Shown: positions 1 to 8,653, counted from the first letter of the stretch. The stretch is DNA of 56,057 nt from Anaerolineales bacterium HSG25 (GCA_030377865.1 JAUCGA010000030.1:1-56057), one strand, 5' to 3'. Translations and numbers: made by a program. The notes: generated from the sequence alone by a model not told the origin.

Positions 1-122
1 GACACTCTACCCCCTCCCAGCCTCCCCCTGCTAGGGGGAGGAGCCGCTTCCCCCCTAGCAGGGGGGACTGAGGGGGGTAGAGACTCTGCTCAATTTGGGA
101 GATTTATTTTCTTGGAATTGCC
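1..122 (+). mobile_element. Family B MITE-like element, copy 1 (left end outside window)
   Basis: The right end carries the family B terminus (GGAATTGCC) followed by TAA, the same 3-bp flank seen at other copies. The core is a GC-rich palindrome built of C/G runs around CTGCTAGGGGGAGG. The core and right arm match the element at 1306-1464, which lies in the opposite orientation, so two inverted copies flank the first TPR gene. No coding capacity. Confidence 0.75.
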
Positions 123-181
123 TAAGATAGTCTCTAGCCTCGACAATGAGACCTAAAAAAATATTAGCGTTACAGCATTAA

Positions 182-219
182 AAATATCCCCAGTCCAAGT
201 TTTCTTGGTTGGGGATATT
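182..219 (+). terminator. Hairpin upstream of the first TPR gene
   Basis: The inverted repeat AATATCCCC / GGGGATATT with a short loop is followed by a weak T-rich stretch. It could terminate a transcript entering from the left. A TATAAT hexamer at 224-229 and a GAGGAG ribosome-binding site at 239-244 follow it, so the promoter for the first TPR gene may overlap the hairpin's 3-prime side. No good -35 box was found. Confidence 0.4.
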
Positions 220-250
220 CGTTTATAATATAGGTATATGAGGAGTAATT

Positions 251-1087
251 ATGAGTAACAATGCAGGGACAGTTAATAACCCATCACCGCTTAGACCTAT
301 CACCATGTTAATTGGGGGTGGAGGGATACTTTTTTTTATTTTGGCTCTTACGGTTTGGGGGCTGTTTTCTATGCAAAAACAGACCGACATGGTTCAGGTT
401 CAAACAGAAACGGGTACAACTGTTAATTCGGCGATTGTGTTAGAAGCCGCGGCCATTGACCAGATGGAAATTGGTAACAATGCTGTCGCCATTAAGATGT
501 TTAGCCAAGTGATTGAGATGGCTCCAGAACGGAGCGCCCCATACCATTACCGAGCCGTCATCTATGCCAGCCAAGGTGAGCATGAAAAGGCCATTGCTGA
601 TTTTGATGTAGCGATTGAGGCGAATTCGCATTGGGCGTTGCCGTTAACTGGACGTGCCGCCTCTTATACCGCGATGGAACAACTGAGTAAAGCTGTCGCC
701 GACTTAGACAAGGCGATTATGCTAGAGCCGGGTGAATCGACGCTCTACGCCAATCGTGGGCAGTTGCACCATCAATTGGGAAAACTCAACATCGCTCGCG
801 AAGATTTGAACATGGCCGTCAGTCTGGATGCTGGTTCAGTACCGGCTCACTTTAATCGTGGGGTACTGTTATATGCTTTAGGCAAAACCGACCAAGCCTT
901 GGCCGATTTTGATAAAGCCATTACGATTGATCCGAGCCATGCCCCACTTTACTTTAACCGTGGCCTGATTTTGGCCGAATTGGAGCAAGCCGAGCAGGCC
1001 AAAGCCGATTTGGAGCAGTTCATTGCCTTAAGCAACAATGAGCAGTGGATTGGTCTGGCTGAAATGAGGTTAGCGGAGTTGGAGTGA
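251..1087 (+). CDS. Membrane-anchored tetratricopeptide repeat protein
   Basis: The 278-residue protein has a single N-terminal membrane segment at about residues 18-41 and then about five tetratricopeptide repeats. Repeat signatures such as KAIADFDVAIE, KAVADLDKAIM and QALADFDKAITIDP recur every 34 residues. TPR arrays form superhelical protein-binding scaffolds, and the topology suggests the array faces outside the cytoplasm. GAGGAG precedes the ATG by seven bases. The gene lies just upstream of ccmE. TPR proteins such as CcmH/NrfG C-terminal domains hold apocytochrome in some cytochrome c maturation systems, so a chaperone role is possible, but that is inference from position only. A family A element begins one base after the stop codon. 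Coding is certain; the function is unknown. Confidence 0.85.
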   Translation: MSNNAGTVNNPSPLRPITMLIGGGGILFFILALTVWGLFSMQKQTDMVQVQTETGTTVNSAIVLEAAAIDQMEIGNNAVAIKMFSQVIEMAPERSAPYHYRAVIYASQGEHEKAIADFDVAIEANSHWALPLTGRAASYTAMEQLSKAVADLDKAIMLEPGESTLYANRGQLHHQLGKLNIAREDLNMAVSLDAGSVPAHFNRGVLLYALGKTDQALADFDKAITIDPSHAPLYFNRGLILAELEQAEQAKADLEQFIALSNNEQWIGLAEMRLAELE

Positions 1088-1088
1088 G

Positions 1089-1179
1089 GTAAACATTCAG
1101 TGAAATCGCCAGAAAGAACGTCAGAAACCCGATTTCTCAAAGAAATTGGGTTTCTAGGGCGGTTTTACTGAACTTTTAC
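1089..1179 (+). mobile_element. Family A MITE-like element, copy 1 (91 bp)
   Basis: Terminal inverted repeats GTAAACATTCAGT and ACTGAACTTTTAC enclose the perfect inner hairpin AGAAACCCGATTTCT/AGAAATTGGGTTTCT. Seven copies occur in the window, most exactly 91 bp. No clear target duplication is left at this copy. It starts one base after the stop of the TPR gene and could act as its terminator hairpin. Confidence 0.8.
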
Positions 1180-1231
1180 ATAAGATTTTGCTGGTTAAAT
1201 TCAAAATAGGCAGAGTTATTACTCTGTCATA

Positions 1232-1536
1232 GGAATGGGGATTAAATAAGTTGCGCGTTTTTACATAGGAATTCATTCTTATGTTGACACGAGAAACCTG
1301 CTTAAGGCAATTCCAAGAAAATAAATCTCCCAAATTGAGCAGAGTCTCTACCCCCCTCAGTCCCCCCTGCTAGGGGGGAAGCGGCTCCTCCCCCTAACAG
1401 GGGGAGGCTGGGAGGGGGTAGAGTGTCACAATGGTTTTGGGAGGTTTTAAATTCTGGAACTTTCTAAGCAGGTTTTCCGTTTAAGACGCTGATTTCAATC
1501 AGTGGTCATAAGCACAACTTAAAAAAACTTCATTCC
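1232..1536 (+). mobile_element. Family E element carrying a family H-type core and a nested family B insertion
   Basis: The outer ends are GGAATGGGGATTAAATAAG at the left and its imperfect complement ending CATTCC at the right, flanked on both sides by ATA. Between them is the core with GAGAAACCTGCTTAAG and CTGATTTCAATCAGTGG, which is also found inside the unrelated-ended element at 53718-53859. That core is interrupted by the family B element at 1306-1464. The whole fills the space between the TPR gene and ccmE. Confidence 0.65.
1306..1464 (-). mobile_element. Family B MITE-like element, copy 2 (159 bp), TAA duplication
   Basis: Ends GGCAATTCC and GGAACTTTC are flanked directly by TAA at 1303-1305 and 1465-1467. 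Removing the element and one TAA restores the core sequence CTGCTTAAGCAGG, whose intact counterpart is visible at 53789-53801. This shows true insertion with a 3-bp target duplication. The core is the GC-rich palindrome. Confidence 0.85.
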
Positions 1537-1566
1537 ATAACAACATAAAGTTTTGGGAGGTAACAC

Positions 1567-2043
1567 ATGTCACAATCAGGAATTTCCTCGATCCAGATTT
1601 CGGAGCGAGGAGCAAACAAAAAGGTTAAATTTATTGTCGGTGGGGTACTCATTGTTTTAGCCATTGCGTATTTGATGTATGCTGGGCTTCAAAGTAACGC
1701 CACCTATTTTATGACTGTCGACGAACTGTACGCCAAAGGAGCCGATGTCGAGAACCGAATCGTGCGTGTCTCTGGCATGATTGATGAGGAGACGATAGAG
1801 TTTAACAATCGTGATCTCATTTTGAAGTTTGATGTACTTGGCGAAAATGGTCAGGCGCTACCTGTGGTTTTTAACGGCCCTAAACCCGACCAGATGCAAG
1901 CCGGTACCGAAGCCATCATCGAAGGTACATACAACGGTCATTCGTTTGAGGCGCAAAACCTGCTTCTCAAATGTCCAAGCAAGTATGAAGGTGAGCCAGA
2001 AGAGATCGAGTTACAAGCGATTGACAAATCTGGTCAGCTTTAA
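1567..2043 (+). CDS. ccmE: Cytochrome c maturation haem chaperone CcmE, Cys-type (CxxxY)
   Basis: CcmE takes haem from the CcmABCD complex, holds it covalently on the outside of the membrane and passes it to CcmF for attachment to apocytochrome c. The 158-residue protein has a cytoplasmic N-terminus, one membrane segment at about residues 22-42, and an OB-fold domain with the family motif VSGMIDEETIEF. The haem-binding site reads C136-P-S-K-Y140. Most bacterial CcmE proteins use His in HxxxY; the Cys form is known from archaea and some Desulfovibrio-type bacteria. GGGAGG precedes the ATG. It is followed by ccmF after a short palindrome. Identification is firm; the chemistry of the Cys attachment is known only from relatives. 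Confidence 0.93.
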   Translation: MSQSGISSIQISERGANKKVKFIVGGVLIVLAIAYLMYAGLQSNATYFMTVDELYAKGADVENRIVRVSGMIDEETIEFNNRDLILKFDVLGENGQALPVVFNGPKPDQMQAGTEAIIEGTYNGHSFEAQNLLLKCPSKYEGEPEEIELQAIDKSGQL

Positions 2044-2051
2044 GAACTATT

Positions 2052-2110
2052 ATCGTGTTGCGTGTTGCGTATTGTGTATCATACAATACGCAATACGCAA
2101 CACGCAATAC
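2052..2110. repeat. Imperfect palindrome between ccmE and ccmF
   Basis: Arms built of GTGTTGCGTATTGTGTAT and its near complement face each other across one base. A related palindrome (GTATTGCG / CGCAATAC units) lies at 11749-11796, just before ccmH. An upstream GTG at 2062 makes the ccmF reading frame appear longer, but those codons lie inside the palindrome. Confidence 0.7.
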
Positions 2111-2115
2111 AAACT

Positions 2116-4125
2116 ATGCCTAATATTGGATATGTTACCCTAGCTTTGGCCTTTATGTTGTCTATTTACGCTTTTGTTGTGTCGTTAGTGGGCGTATGGC
2201 AACGTCGGCCTGAACTTCTTCTTAGCAGTCGTAATGCCACTTTTGGTGTGGCTGGTTTTTTAACCCTCTCGATAGCTGTCATCGAATACCTTCTCATTAC
2301 CGGACATTATCAAACTAAATATGTGCATGACGTGAGCAACTTAGCCGCCCCCCTGTTTTATCGCATGACGGCCTTGTGGGGTGGGCAAGACGGCTCACTT
2401 TTATTTTGGGCTTGGTTGATGGCTCTCGCCGCGGCCGCGGCCATTCATGCCAAATGGGAAACGATGCGACCATTGATTCCTTACGTGATCGCCGTTAGTC
2501 AATTTACCGTCACCTTTTTTATCGGTCTGGTGATATTTATCGCCAACCCGTTTGAGCAGTTACCCTTTTTCCCACTCGATGGTCAGGGCTTGAATCCGCT
2601 ACTGCGTCACTTTGGCATGATCATCCACCCTCCCATGCTCTATATCGGCTTTGTGGCCTTTGTGGTTCCGTTTGCCTTTGGCATGGCCGCTTTAATCACC
2701 CGCCAAACAGGCGATACATGGATCCGCACCACTCGTCGTTGGACGTTGATAGCTTGGATGTTCTTGAGCATCGGCTTACTACTAGGTGGCTGGTGGGCTT
2801 ATGATGTGTTGGGCTGGGGGGGATATTGGGGCTGGGACCCGGTCGAGAACGCCTCGCTGATTCCGTGGTTGGTCGCCACCCCATTTTTACACTCGGTCAT
2901 GATGCAAGAGAATCGAGGCATGCTCAAACGGTGGAACATGGCGCTTATCATTATGACCTTTTGTTTGGTGATAGAAGGCACCTTCCTAACACGGTCAGGC
3001 ATGCTCTCCTCAGTACACTCCTTTGCCGAAAGTGCTATCGGCCCTCTCTTTTTGATTTTCATTACCATCGTTTTTGCCGGAGCGTTTTACCTATTCGTCA
3101 CCCGTTGGGATGATCTTTCTTCGGACAACGAACTCGACTCCCTAATTTCTCGTGAATCGTTTTTCCTACTCAACAACCTGCTTTTTATCGGCTTGGCTGT
3201 TATTGTCTGGTGGGGGACGCACTATCCCCTCATTACCGAGGCGATTGGTGATGAAAAAATCGTCGTCGGCCCACCTTTTTTCGAGCAGACCACCGCACCG
3301 TTATGGGCGGCTCTTGTTTTGCTGATGGGCGTAGCTCCTTTACTTCCTTGGCGACGTACGTCACTCAAAAGGGCACGTCAAGCCTTCACTTGGCCGACGA
3401 TTGTGGCCTTGATAACTATGGGCGCGTTGGTCGCCCTTAGGATTACGATTTGGGGGGCGGTACTCGGCTTTGGGTTATGTGCTTTCACCCTGACCACCAT
3501 TGTGGTTGAATATTGGCGCGGGGTACGAGTGCGTCATCATCGTGGTGAGAGTTACCCTGTAGCTCTGAAAAACCTCATCGCTCGAAATCGTCGTCGCTAC
3601 GGCGGCTACATGATCCACCTCGGCGTGATTCTCATCGCTATCGGCGTGATAGGCAGTCAATTTTATCAGACTGAAACCCAACAAAACATCGCTGTGGGCG
3701 AGAGCATGGAGATTCATAGTGACATGTTCGGCACCTATACCATGACCTACCAAGGCTTGCAGGAGGGCGATAGTCCTGATGACCGACTTATCACTGAAGC
3801 CTATCTGACTGTCTCGTACAATGGTGAAACCATCGGCGAACTGGTTCCGGTACGGGAATATTTTGTGGTACAACAGCAACCCATGACCATCCCCGATAAG
3901 ATGGTCATACCTCTGTTGAGCGACTTGTATGTGATTTTAGGTGGTTGGGAAGGCAGTGGCGAAACTGCGACCTTTAAAGCTTATATTAACCCGCTGGTCA
4001 ACTGGCTATGGGTTGGCGGGTTTGTTTTTATTGCCGGTACTATGGTCGCCGCTTGGCCCACCCCTGAGCCAAAGCGTCGTACCTCTAAGGCCAAGGTTTC
4101 GGCGGGCAGTGTGGCGGTTGGGTAG
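2116..4125 (+). CDS. ccmF: Haem lyase CcmF (cytochrome c-type biogenesis)
   Basis: CcmF is the integral membrane synthetase that receives haem from CcmE and, with CcmH, forms the thioether bonds to the CxxCH motif of apocytochrome c. The 669-residue protein has about 13-15 membrane segments and the WWD haem-binding domain with WGGYWGWDPVENASLIPWL. Conserved His residues occur at FGMIIHPPMLY and THYPLITEA. A C-terminal periplasmic loop and last membrane helix complete the family architecture. The ATG at 2116 was chosen because it begins the first membrane helix and lies outside the palindrome that provides an upstream GTG. It follows ccmE, and ccmH now lies more than 7 kb downstream beyond the insert at 4130-11740. 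Very secure. Confidence 0.95.
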   Translation: MPNIGYVTLALAFMLSIYAFVVSLVGVWQRRPELLLSSRNATFGVAGFLTLSIAVIEYLLITGHYQTKYVHDVSNLAAPLFYRMTALWGGQDGSLLFWAWLMALAAAAAIHAKWETMRPLIPYVIAVSQFTVTFFIGLVIFIANPFEQLPFFPLDGQGLNPLLRHFGMIIHPPMLYIGFVAFVVPFAFGMAALITRQTGDTWIRTTRRWTLIAWMFLSIGLLLGGWWAYDVLGWGGYWGWDPVENASLIPWLVATPFLHSVMMQENRGMLKRWNMALIIMTFCLVIEGTFLTRSGMLSSVHSFAESAIGPLFLIFITIVFAGAFYLFVTRWDDLSSDNELDSLISRESFFLLNNLLFIGLAVIVWWGTHYPLITEAIGDEKIVVGPPFFEQTTAPLWAALVLLMGVAPLLPWRRTSLKRARQAFTWPTIVALITMGALVALRITIWGAVLGFGLCAFTLTTIVVEYWRGVRVRHHRGESYPVALKNLIARNRRRYGGYMIHLGVILIAIGVIGSQFYQTETQQNIAVGESMEIHSDMFGTYTMTYQGLQEGDSPDDRLITEAYLTVSYNGETIGELVPVREYFVVQQQPMTIPDKMVIPLLSDLYVILGGWEGSGETATFKAYINPLVNWLWVGGFVFIAGTMVAAWPTPEPKRRTSKAKVSAGSVAVG

Positions 4126-4129
4126 TCTA

Positions 4130-4252
4130 CTCCTGCGAGGTACGAAGTTCCTCGCAGGTGGTCATGGGGCAACACCTTCAAGGAGAAAAACACACCTTGA
4201 AGGAGGCGGAGATGTCCACCTCCGAGGTATGTAGTTTTCCTCGGAGGTGTCT
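4130..4252 (+). repeat. Triple-hairpin repeat, copy 1 (left border of the toxin/ATPase block)
   Basis: Three consecutive stems are visible. CTCCTGCGAGG/CCTCGCAGG starts five bases after the ccmF stop. CACCTTCAAGG/CCTTGAAGG and CACCTCCGAGG/CCTCGGAGGTG follow. The same layout returns after each of the two AAA-ATPase genes, so the block is punctuated by these repeats. The first hairpin may end the ccmEF transcript, although it lacks a T-run. Confidence 0.75.
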
Positions 4253-4283
4253 TAAATCATGAACGTATCTTAGAGGTGTTATC

Positions 4284-4673
4284 ATGATCATAACCAAAGA
4301 ACATCTTAAAGCAGAAATCGACAATGTGCCGGAGCAGTATCTTGAGGTGCTGTACCGGATTATCCGAGCGTTGATTGATCCGCTGGAGCAAGTTGCTAGA
4401 TCGCATCAGCAATCATCAGAAATGGTTGAGGCGGTGGTGAACGATACTCAAGCCACACCCAAAAATTCAGCGAAGATAGAATCAGACATAGAGCCGTTTC
4501 AGGGAGAAGATGACAAGACGGAAACATGGCGGGATGATATGAAACAACTCATGCATGATATTCGTCAAGATCATCCATTTATGAAACTAAGTCGAGAAGA
4601 GATTTTGGAGAAGTTGCGTCAAACTCGTGAAGAGGTGTATGACGAGTTGTATGGGGATAGGTATGCTAGTTAG
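4284..4673 (+). CDS. Putative antitoxin of a PIN-toxin pair
   Basis: This is a 129-residue, highly charged protein. The N-terminal segment resembles the small domain found in many antitoxins (EHLKAEIDNVPEQYLEVLYRII). A low-complexity acidic middle follows, and the C-terminal helix has KLSREEILEKLRQTREEVYDELY, typical of a toxin-wrapping tail. It overlaps the PIN toxin gene by 11 bases, the usual antitoxin-first arrangement with translational coupling. No DNA-binding fold was recognised with confidence in the N-terminal part. By analogy it would bind and silence the downstream nuclease and might repress the operon. Assignment rests on context and size rather than a family signature. Confidence 0.65.
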   Translation: MIITKEHLKAEIDNVPEQYLEVLYRIIRALIDPLEQVARSHQQSSEMVEAVVNDTQATPKNSAKIESDIEPFQGEDDKTETWRDDMKQLMHDIRQDHPFMKLSREEILEKLRQTREEVYDELYGDRYAS

Positions 4674-5067
4674 TCTGGATGCGAATGTATGGATTTTTGC
4701 ATTGTTAGGTAGCAATTCGTTTTGTGAAAAAATCCTGCTAAATCTATCAGAATTTGATATAGTCGTTCCAAATCAAGTTAGAGCTGAAGTAGAACGCAAT
4801 CTTTCTTCAAAATATGTTAAACGATTTTATCAGGTCTCCCATGAAGCAGATGTTCAGTTTAACTATGAGAGCGTGCCAGACGTATATATCTCTATGTTTG
4901 AAGCAAAAGGCTTAAAGAAAGGTGATGCCATTATTGGTGGTTTTGTCGAGTGGCAACAGGTAGACAAAATCGTCTCCGATAATCGAGATTTTTTGCGTGG
5001 ACTGTCTGCGGGTCATCATTTTGAGGTGATGTCGCCACAGGAGTTTTGTGAGGAGTTTGACCTCTAA
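4663..5067 (+). CDS. PIN-domain ribonuclease toxin (VapC-like)
   Basis: The 134-residue PIN domain is a metal-dependent RNase fold. The acidic set is present: D6 in SLDANVW, E42/E44 in RAEVE, D88 in KKGDAII, and D106 with D109 in SDNRDF. VapC-type toxins usually cut tRNA or rRNA. The ATG at 4663 starts at the beta-strand that opens the fold; a longer reading from 4627 would only add out-of-family residues shared with the upstream gene. The TAA stop and the ATG of the next gene share a base (TAATG), so the ATPase gene is translationally coupled to this toxin. That is unusual for a simple toxin-antitoxin pair. Confidence 0.8.
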   Translation: MLVSLDANVWIFALLGSNSFCEKILLNLSEFDIVVPNQVRAEVERNLSSKYVKRFYQVSHEADVQFNYESVPDVYISMFEAKGLKKGDAIIGGFVEWQQVDKIVSDNRDFLRGLSAGHHFEVMSPQEFCEEFDL

Positions 5068-6794
5068 TGAAACCAATACCTTATGGTTTATCAGGCTACA
5101 AACAAATTAGAGAAGACGATTGTTACTACATCGATAAAACCCGTTATATTCCTCAACTGGAGGCAACGGGTAAGTTTCTGTTTTTCATCCGCCCGCGTCG
5201 GTTCGGCAAGTCGTCATGGCTAACGGTTTTAGAGAGTTATTACGACATCAGTCGTTCGGAGCAGTTCGATTTTTTCTTCAAGGGAACTGATATTTACGAC
5301 CAGCCAACCTCGGAGAAGAACGCCTACCTGATTTTGAAGTTCAATTTTTCGGCAGTCAATCCTCAACCGGATATAGTTGAGGATTCATTTCAAGGGTATA
5401 CAGATAACTGTTTCTACTTTTTTGGCATGAAATATCGGGCTTGGTTGGATGATGACTACTTTACCATGATGGAGCGGCAGAAAACGCCTCATCAAAAATT
5501 GCGTTTTCTGTTGAATTATGTGGGGCTAAAAGGCCACCGAGTCTATGTATTGATTGATGAGTATGACAACTTCGCCAACACGATTTTGACCACCTCTGGA
5601 CAGACGGCCTATCAAAACCTGACGCACGGAGCAGGTTTCTTTCGCTTCTTTTTTAATGTCCTGAAAGAGGCGGTTGATCAGGTCGATTCTGGAATCAGCC
5701 GTATGTTTATCACCGGAGTCTCTCCGGTGACGATGGATGATGTGACCAGTGGTTTTAATATCGGCAAGAATATCAGTTTGTATGCCGAGTTTAATGAACT
5801 ATTGGGGTTCACTGAACAAGACGTGATAGATATATTGAAACATTATAATATCAATTCGGCTGAAACACTGACCCTGATGCGAGAATGGTATGACAATTAT
5901 CGTTTTTCGATTGAGACCAAACAGACCATGTTTAACACCGACATGGTACTCTATTTTGTTGAGCATTTTTTACGTCTTAGCAGACCACCGAATGACATGA
6001 TAGACCAGAATGTGAAGATAGATTACGGCAAACTGCGGTATCTGGTTGTGTTGGACAAACGATTGAATGGCAATTTCAGTCACATTGCCGAGATTGTCAA
6101 AACGCAGGGAACACAGGCAACGAGAGTGGTACCGAGTTTCCCGGTCGAAGACCTTATTAAATCGGAGAACTTTATTTCGCTACTGTTCTACTTTGGCTTG
6201 TTGAGCTATTCTGAGACCAACCGACTGACGATACCTAATCAAACGATTAAGCAGTTGATGTACAGTTACCTACGGCGAGGTTATCAAGATGTGGATGTAT
6301 TTAATGTCGATATCTGGCGCTTGTCGAATCTGGTTCAAGACATGGCCTATCAAGGTGAATGGCGACCTGTGTTTCAGTTTTTGGCTGACGAGGTGGAAAA
6401 ACAGACCTCAATCCGAGATTATCTGACCGGCGAAAAGGTGATACAGACCTTTTTGTTAGCTTATCTGAGTGTGACCGATTACTTTATCATCCGCACCGAA
6501 GAGGAGTTAGGCAAGGGATTTGTAGATTTGTACATGGAGCCATTTTTGGCAAAGTATGATCATCTGCAATATAGCTATTTGATCGAGCTGAAATATCTGA
6601 CCCGAACTGAATTCACAGAGGATAAGCTGAAGGAGAAGCTAAATAAAGCCAAAACTCAACTGAACCAGTATGCCACCGATACGCGGATTATCAAGCGCAG
6701 TAGGGGCGGACAGATTATCAAAGTGGCCTTAGCTTTTAGTGGTTGGGAGTTGAAGGCGATTGAGTCAGTCGAGGAAACACCTTCAAGGAACTAA
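5067..6794 (+). CDS. AAA-ATPase with C-terminal PD-(D/E)XK nuclease-like domain, tandem copy 1
   Basis: The 575-residue protein belongs to the large AAA-ATPase-like/DUF1703 group. The N-terminal region carries the signature YGLSGYKQIREDDCYYIDKT. A P-loop RPRRFGKSS at 42-50 and Walker B LIDEYDNF with D164/E165 follow. The C-terminal domain has FVDLY followed by IELKYL, the D...ExK pattern of a restriction-like nuclease. The family is expanded in many bacteria, has been suggested to be mobile or defence-linked, and has no settled function. The gene starts inside the stop of the PIN toxin (TAATG). It is almost identical to the next gene except for residues about 239-310. The last residues (SVEETPSRN) run into the hairpin repeat and differ from the paralogue. 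Confidence 0.88.
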   Translation: MKPIPYGLSGYKQIREDDCYYIDKTRYIPQLEATGKFLFFIRPRRFGKSSWLTVLESYYDISRSEQFDFFFKGTDIYDQPTSEKNAYLILKFNFSAVNPQPDIVEDSFQGYTDNCFYFFGMKYRAWLDDDYFTMMERQKTPHQKLRFLLNYVGLKGHRVYVLIDEYDNFANTILTTSGQTAYQNLTHGAGFFRFFFNVLKEAVDQVDSGISRMFITGVSPVTMDDVTSGFNIGKNISLYAEFNELLGFTEQDVIDILKHYNINSAETLTLMREWYDNYRFSIETKQTMFNTDMVLYFVEHFLRLSRPPNDMIDQNVKIDYGKLRYLVVLDKRLNGNFSHIAEIVKTQGTQATRVVPSFPVEDLIKSENFISLLFYFGLLSYSETNRLTIPNQTIKQLMYSYLRRGYQDVDVFNVDIWRLSNLVQDMAYQGEWRPVFQFLADEVEKQTSIRDYLTGEKVIQTFLLAYLSVTDYFIIRTEEELGKGFVDLYMEPFLAKYDHLQYSYLIELKYLTRTEFTEDKLKEKLNKAKTQLNQYATDTRIIKRSRGGQIIKVALAFSGWELKAIESVEETPSRN

Positions 6795-6875
6795 CGTACC
6801 TTGAAGGAGGCGGAGTCTTTCTCCTACGAGGTGCGATAGCTCCTCGTTCGCCCGTTGGTAGTTCGGGTAGGTGTC
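6776..6875 (+). repeat. Triple-hairpin repeat, copy 2 (between the two ATPase genes)
   Basis: The stems are CACCTTCAAGG/CCTTGAAGG and CTCCTACGAGG with a partial partner CTCCTCG. The second stem is broken by about 25 inserted bases including CGCCCGTTGGTAGTTCGGG, itself a small palindrome. The first 70 bases are nearly identical to the copy after the second ATPase gene, so the repeat was duplicated with the gene. It encodes the last residues of the first ATPase. Confidence 0.75.
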
Positions 6876-6925
6876 TGTTGGTCAGAGTGTGTCGAATGAA
6901 AAATCATTATTACAAGAGCATACAA

Positions 6926-8653
6926 ATGAAACCAATACCTTATGGTTTATCAGGCTACAAACAAATTAGAGAAGACGATTGTTACTACATAGATAAAACC
7001 CGTTATATTCCTCAACTGGAGGCAACGGGTAAGTTTCTGTTTTTCATCCGCCCGCGTCGATTCGGCAAGTCGTCATGGCTAACGGTTTTAGAGAGTTATT
7101 ACGACATCAGCCGTTCGGAGCAGTTCGATTTTTTCTTCAAGGGAACCGACATCTACGACCAGCCAACCTCGGAGAAGAACGCCCACCTGATTTTGAAGTT
7201 CAATTTTTCGGCAGTCAATCCTCAACCGGATATGGTTGAGGATTCATTTCAAGGGTATACAGATAACTGTTTCTACTTTTTTGGCATGAAATATCGGGCT
7301 TGGTTGGATGATGACTACTTTACCATGATGGAGCGGCAGAAGACACCTCATCAAAAATTGCGTTTTCTGTTGAATTATGTGGGGCTAAAAGGCCACCAAG
7401 TTTATGTATTGATCGATGAGTATGATAACTTCGCCAACACGATTTTGACCACTGCTGGACAGACGGCCTATCAAAACCTGACGCACGGAGCAGGTTTCTT
7501 TCGCTTCTTCTTTAACGTATTAAAAGAAGCGGTTGATCAGGTCGATTCTGGAATCAGCAGGATGTTTATCACGGGAGTCTCTCCGGTGACGATGGATGAT
7601 GTGACCAGTGGTTTTAATATCGGCAAGAATATCAGCTTGCATCCCAACTTTAACGAACTGTTAGGGTTCGCAGAGCCTGATGTGATAGAGTTGTTACGAT
7701 ATTATCAAGAACATAGTAATTTAGTAGTAGATGATTTTGATAAGACTCTGAACGTCATGAAAGCATGGTATGATAATTATCGTTTTTCGAGTCGAGTTGA
7801 AACCAAACTATTTAACACAGACATGGCACTTTATTTTGTGGATAATCTGTTAGAACTGGGTACCTATCCAGATGACATGATAGACCAGAATGTGAAGATA
7901 GATTATGGTAAACTGCGGTATCTGGTTGTGTTAGACAAACGGTTGAATGGCAATTTCAGTCACATTGCCGAGATTGTCAAAACACAGGGAACACAGGCAA
8001 CGAGAGTCGTACCGAGTTTCCCGGTCGAAGACCTTATTAAATCGGAGAACTTTATTTCGTTGTTGTTTTACTTTGGCTTGTTGAGCTATTCTGAGACCAA
8101 TCGGCTGACGATACCTAATCAAACGATTAAGCAGTTGATGTACAGTTACCTACGGCGAGGTTATCAAGATGTGGATGTGTTCAATGTCGATATCTGGCGC
8201 TTGTCGAATCTGGTTCAAGACATGGCCTATCAAGGTGAATGGCGACCTGTATTTGAGTTTTTGGCTGACGAGGTGGAGAAACAGACCTCAATCCGAGATT
8301 ATCTGACCGGCGAAAAGGTGATACAGACCTTTTTGTTAGCTTATCTGAGTGTGACCGATTACTTTATCATCCGCACCGAGGAAGAGCTAGGCAAGGGGTT
8401 TGTAGATTTGTACATGGAGCCGTTTTTGGCAAAGTATGATCATCTGCAATATAGCTATTTGATCGAGCTGAAATATCTGACCCGAACTGAATTCACAGAG
8501 GAAAAGCTGAAGGAGAAGCTAAATAAAGCCAAAACTCAACTGAACCAGTATGCCACCGATACACGGATTATCAAGCGCAGTGGGGGCGGACAGATTATCA
8601 AAGTGGCCTTAGCTTTTAGTGGTTGGGAGTTGAAGGCGATTCAGCAGTATTAG
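6926..8653 (+). CDS. AAA-ATPase with C-terminal PD-(D/E)XK nuclease-like domain, tandem copy 2
   Basis: This is a second 575-residue copy of the preceding protein, with the same P-loop (RPRRFGKSS), Walker B (LIDEYDNF) and nuclease motif (IELKYL). The start at 6926 matches the copy 1 start exactly; a GTG at 6878 in frame would add 16 residues absent from copy 1. Protein identity is near complete for residues 1-238 and from about 311 to the end. The block between them is strongly diverged and contains a seven-residue length difference. This mosaic pattern points to tandem duplication followed by local replacement, or to gene conversion that homogenised the flanks. Here it has no toxin directly in front. 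Confidence 0.88.
   Translation: MKPIPYGLSGYKQIREDDCYYIDKTRYIPQLEATGKFLFFIRPRRFGKSSWLTVLESYYDISRSEQFDFFFKGTDIYDQPTSEKNAHLILKFNFSAVNPQPDMVEDSFQGYTDNCFYFFGMKYRAWLDDDYFTMMERQKTPHQKLRFLLNYVGLKGHQVYVLIDEYDNFANTILTTAGQTAYQNLTHGAGFFRFFFNVLKEAVDQVDSGISRMFITGVSPVTMDDVTSGFNIGKNISLHPNFNELLGFAEPDVIELLRYYQEHSNLVVDDFDKTLNVMKAWYDNYRFSSRVETKLFNTDMALYFVDNLLELGTYPDDMIDQNVKIDYGKLRYLVVLDKRLNGNFSHIAEIVKTQGTQATRVVPSFPVEDLIKSENFISLLFYFGLLSYSETNRLTIPNQTIKQLMYSYLRRGYQDVDVFNVDIWRLSNLVQDMAYQGEWRPVFEFLADEVEKQTSIRDYLTGEKVIQTFLLAYLSVTDYFIIRTEEELGKGFVDLYMEPFLAKYDHLQYSYLIELKYLTRTEFTEEKLKEKLNKAKTQLNQYATDTRIIKRSGGGQIIKVALAFSGWELKAIQQY

Noticed and set aside
2062..2115. Upstream GTG extension of ccmF
   Set aside because: The extra 18 residues are translated from a palindrome and are not part of the CcmF family.
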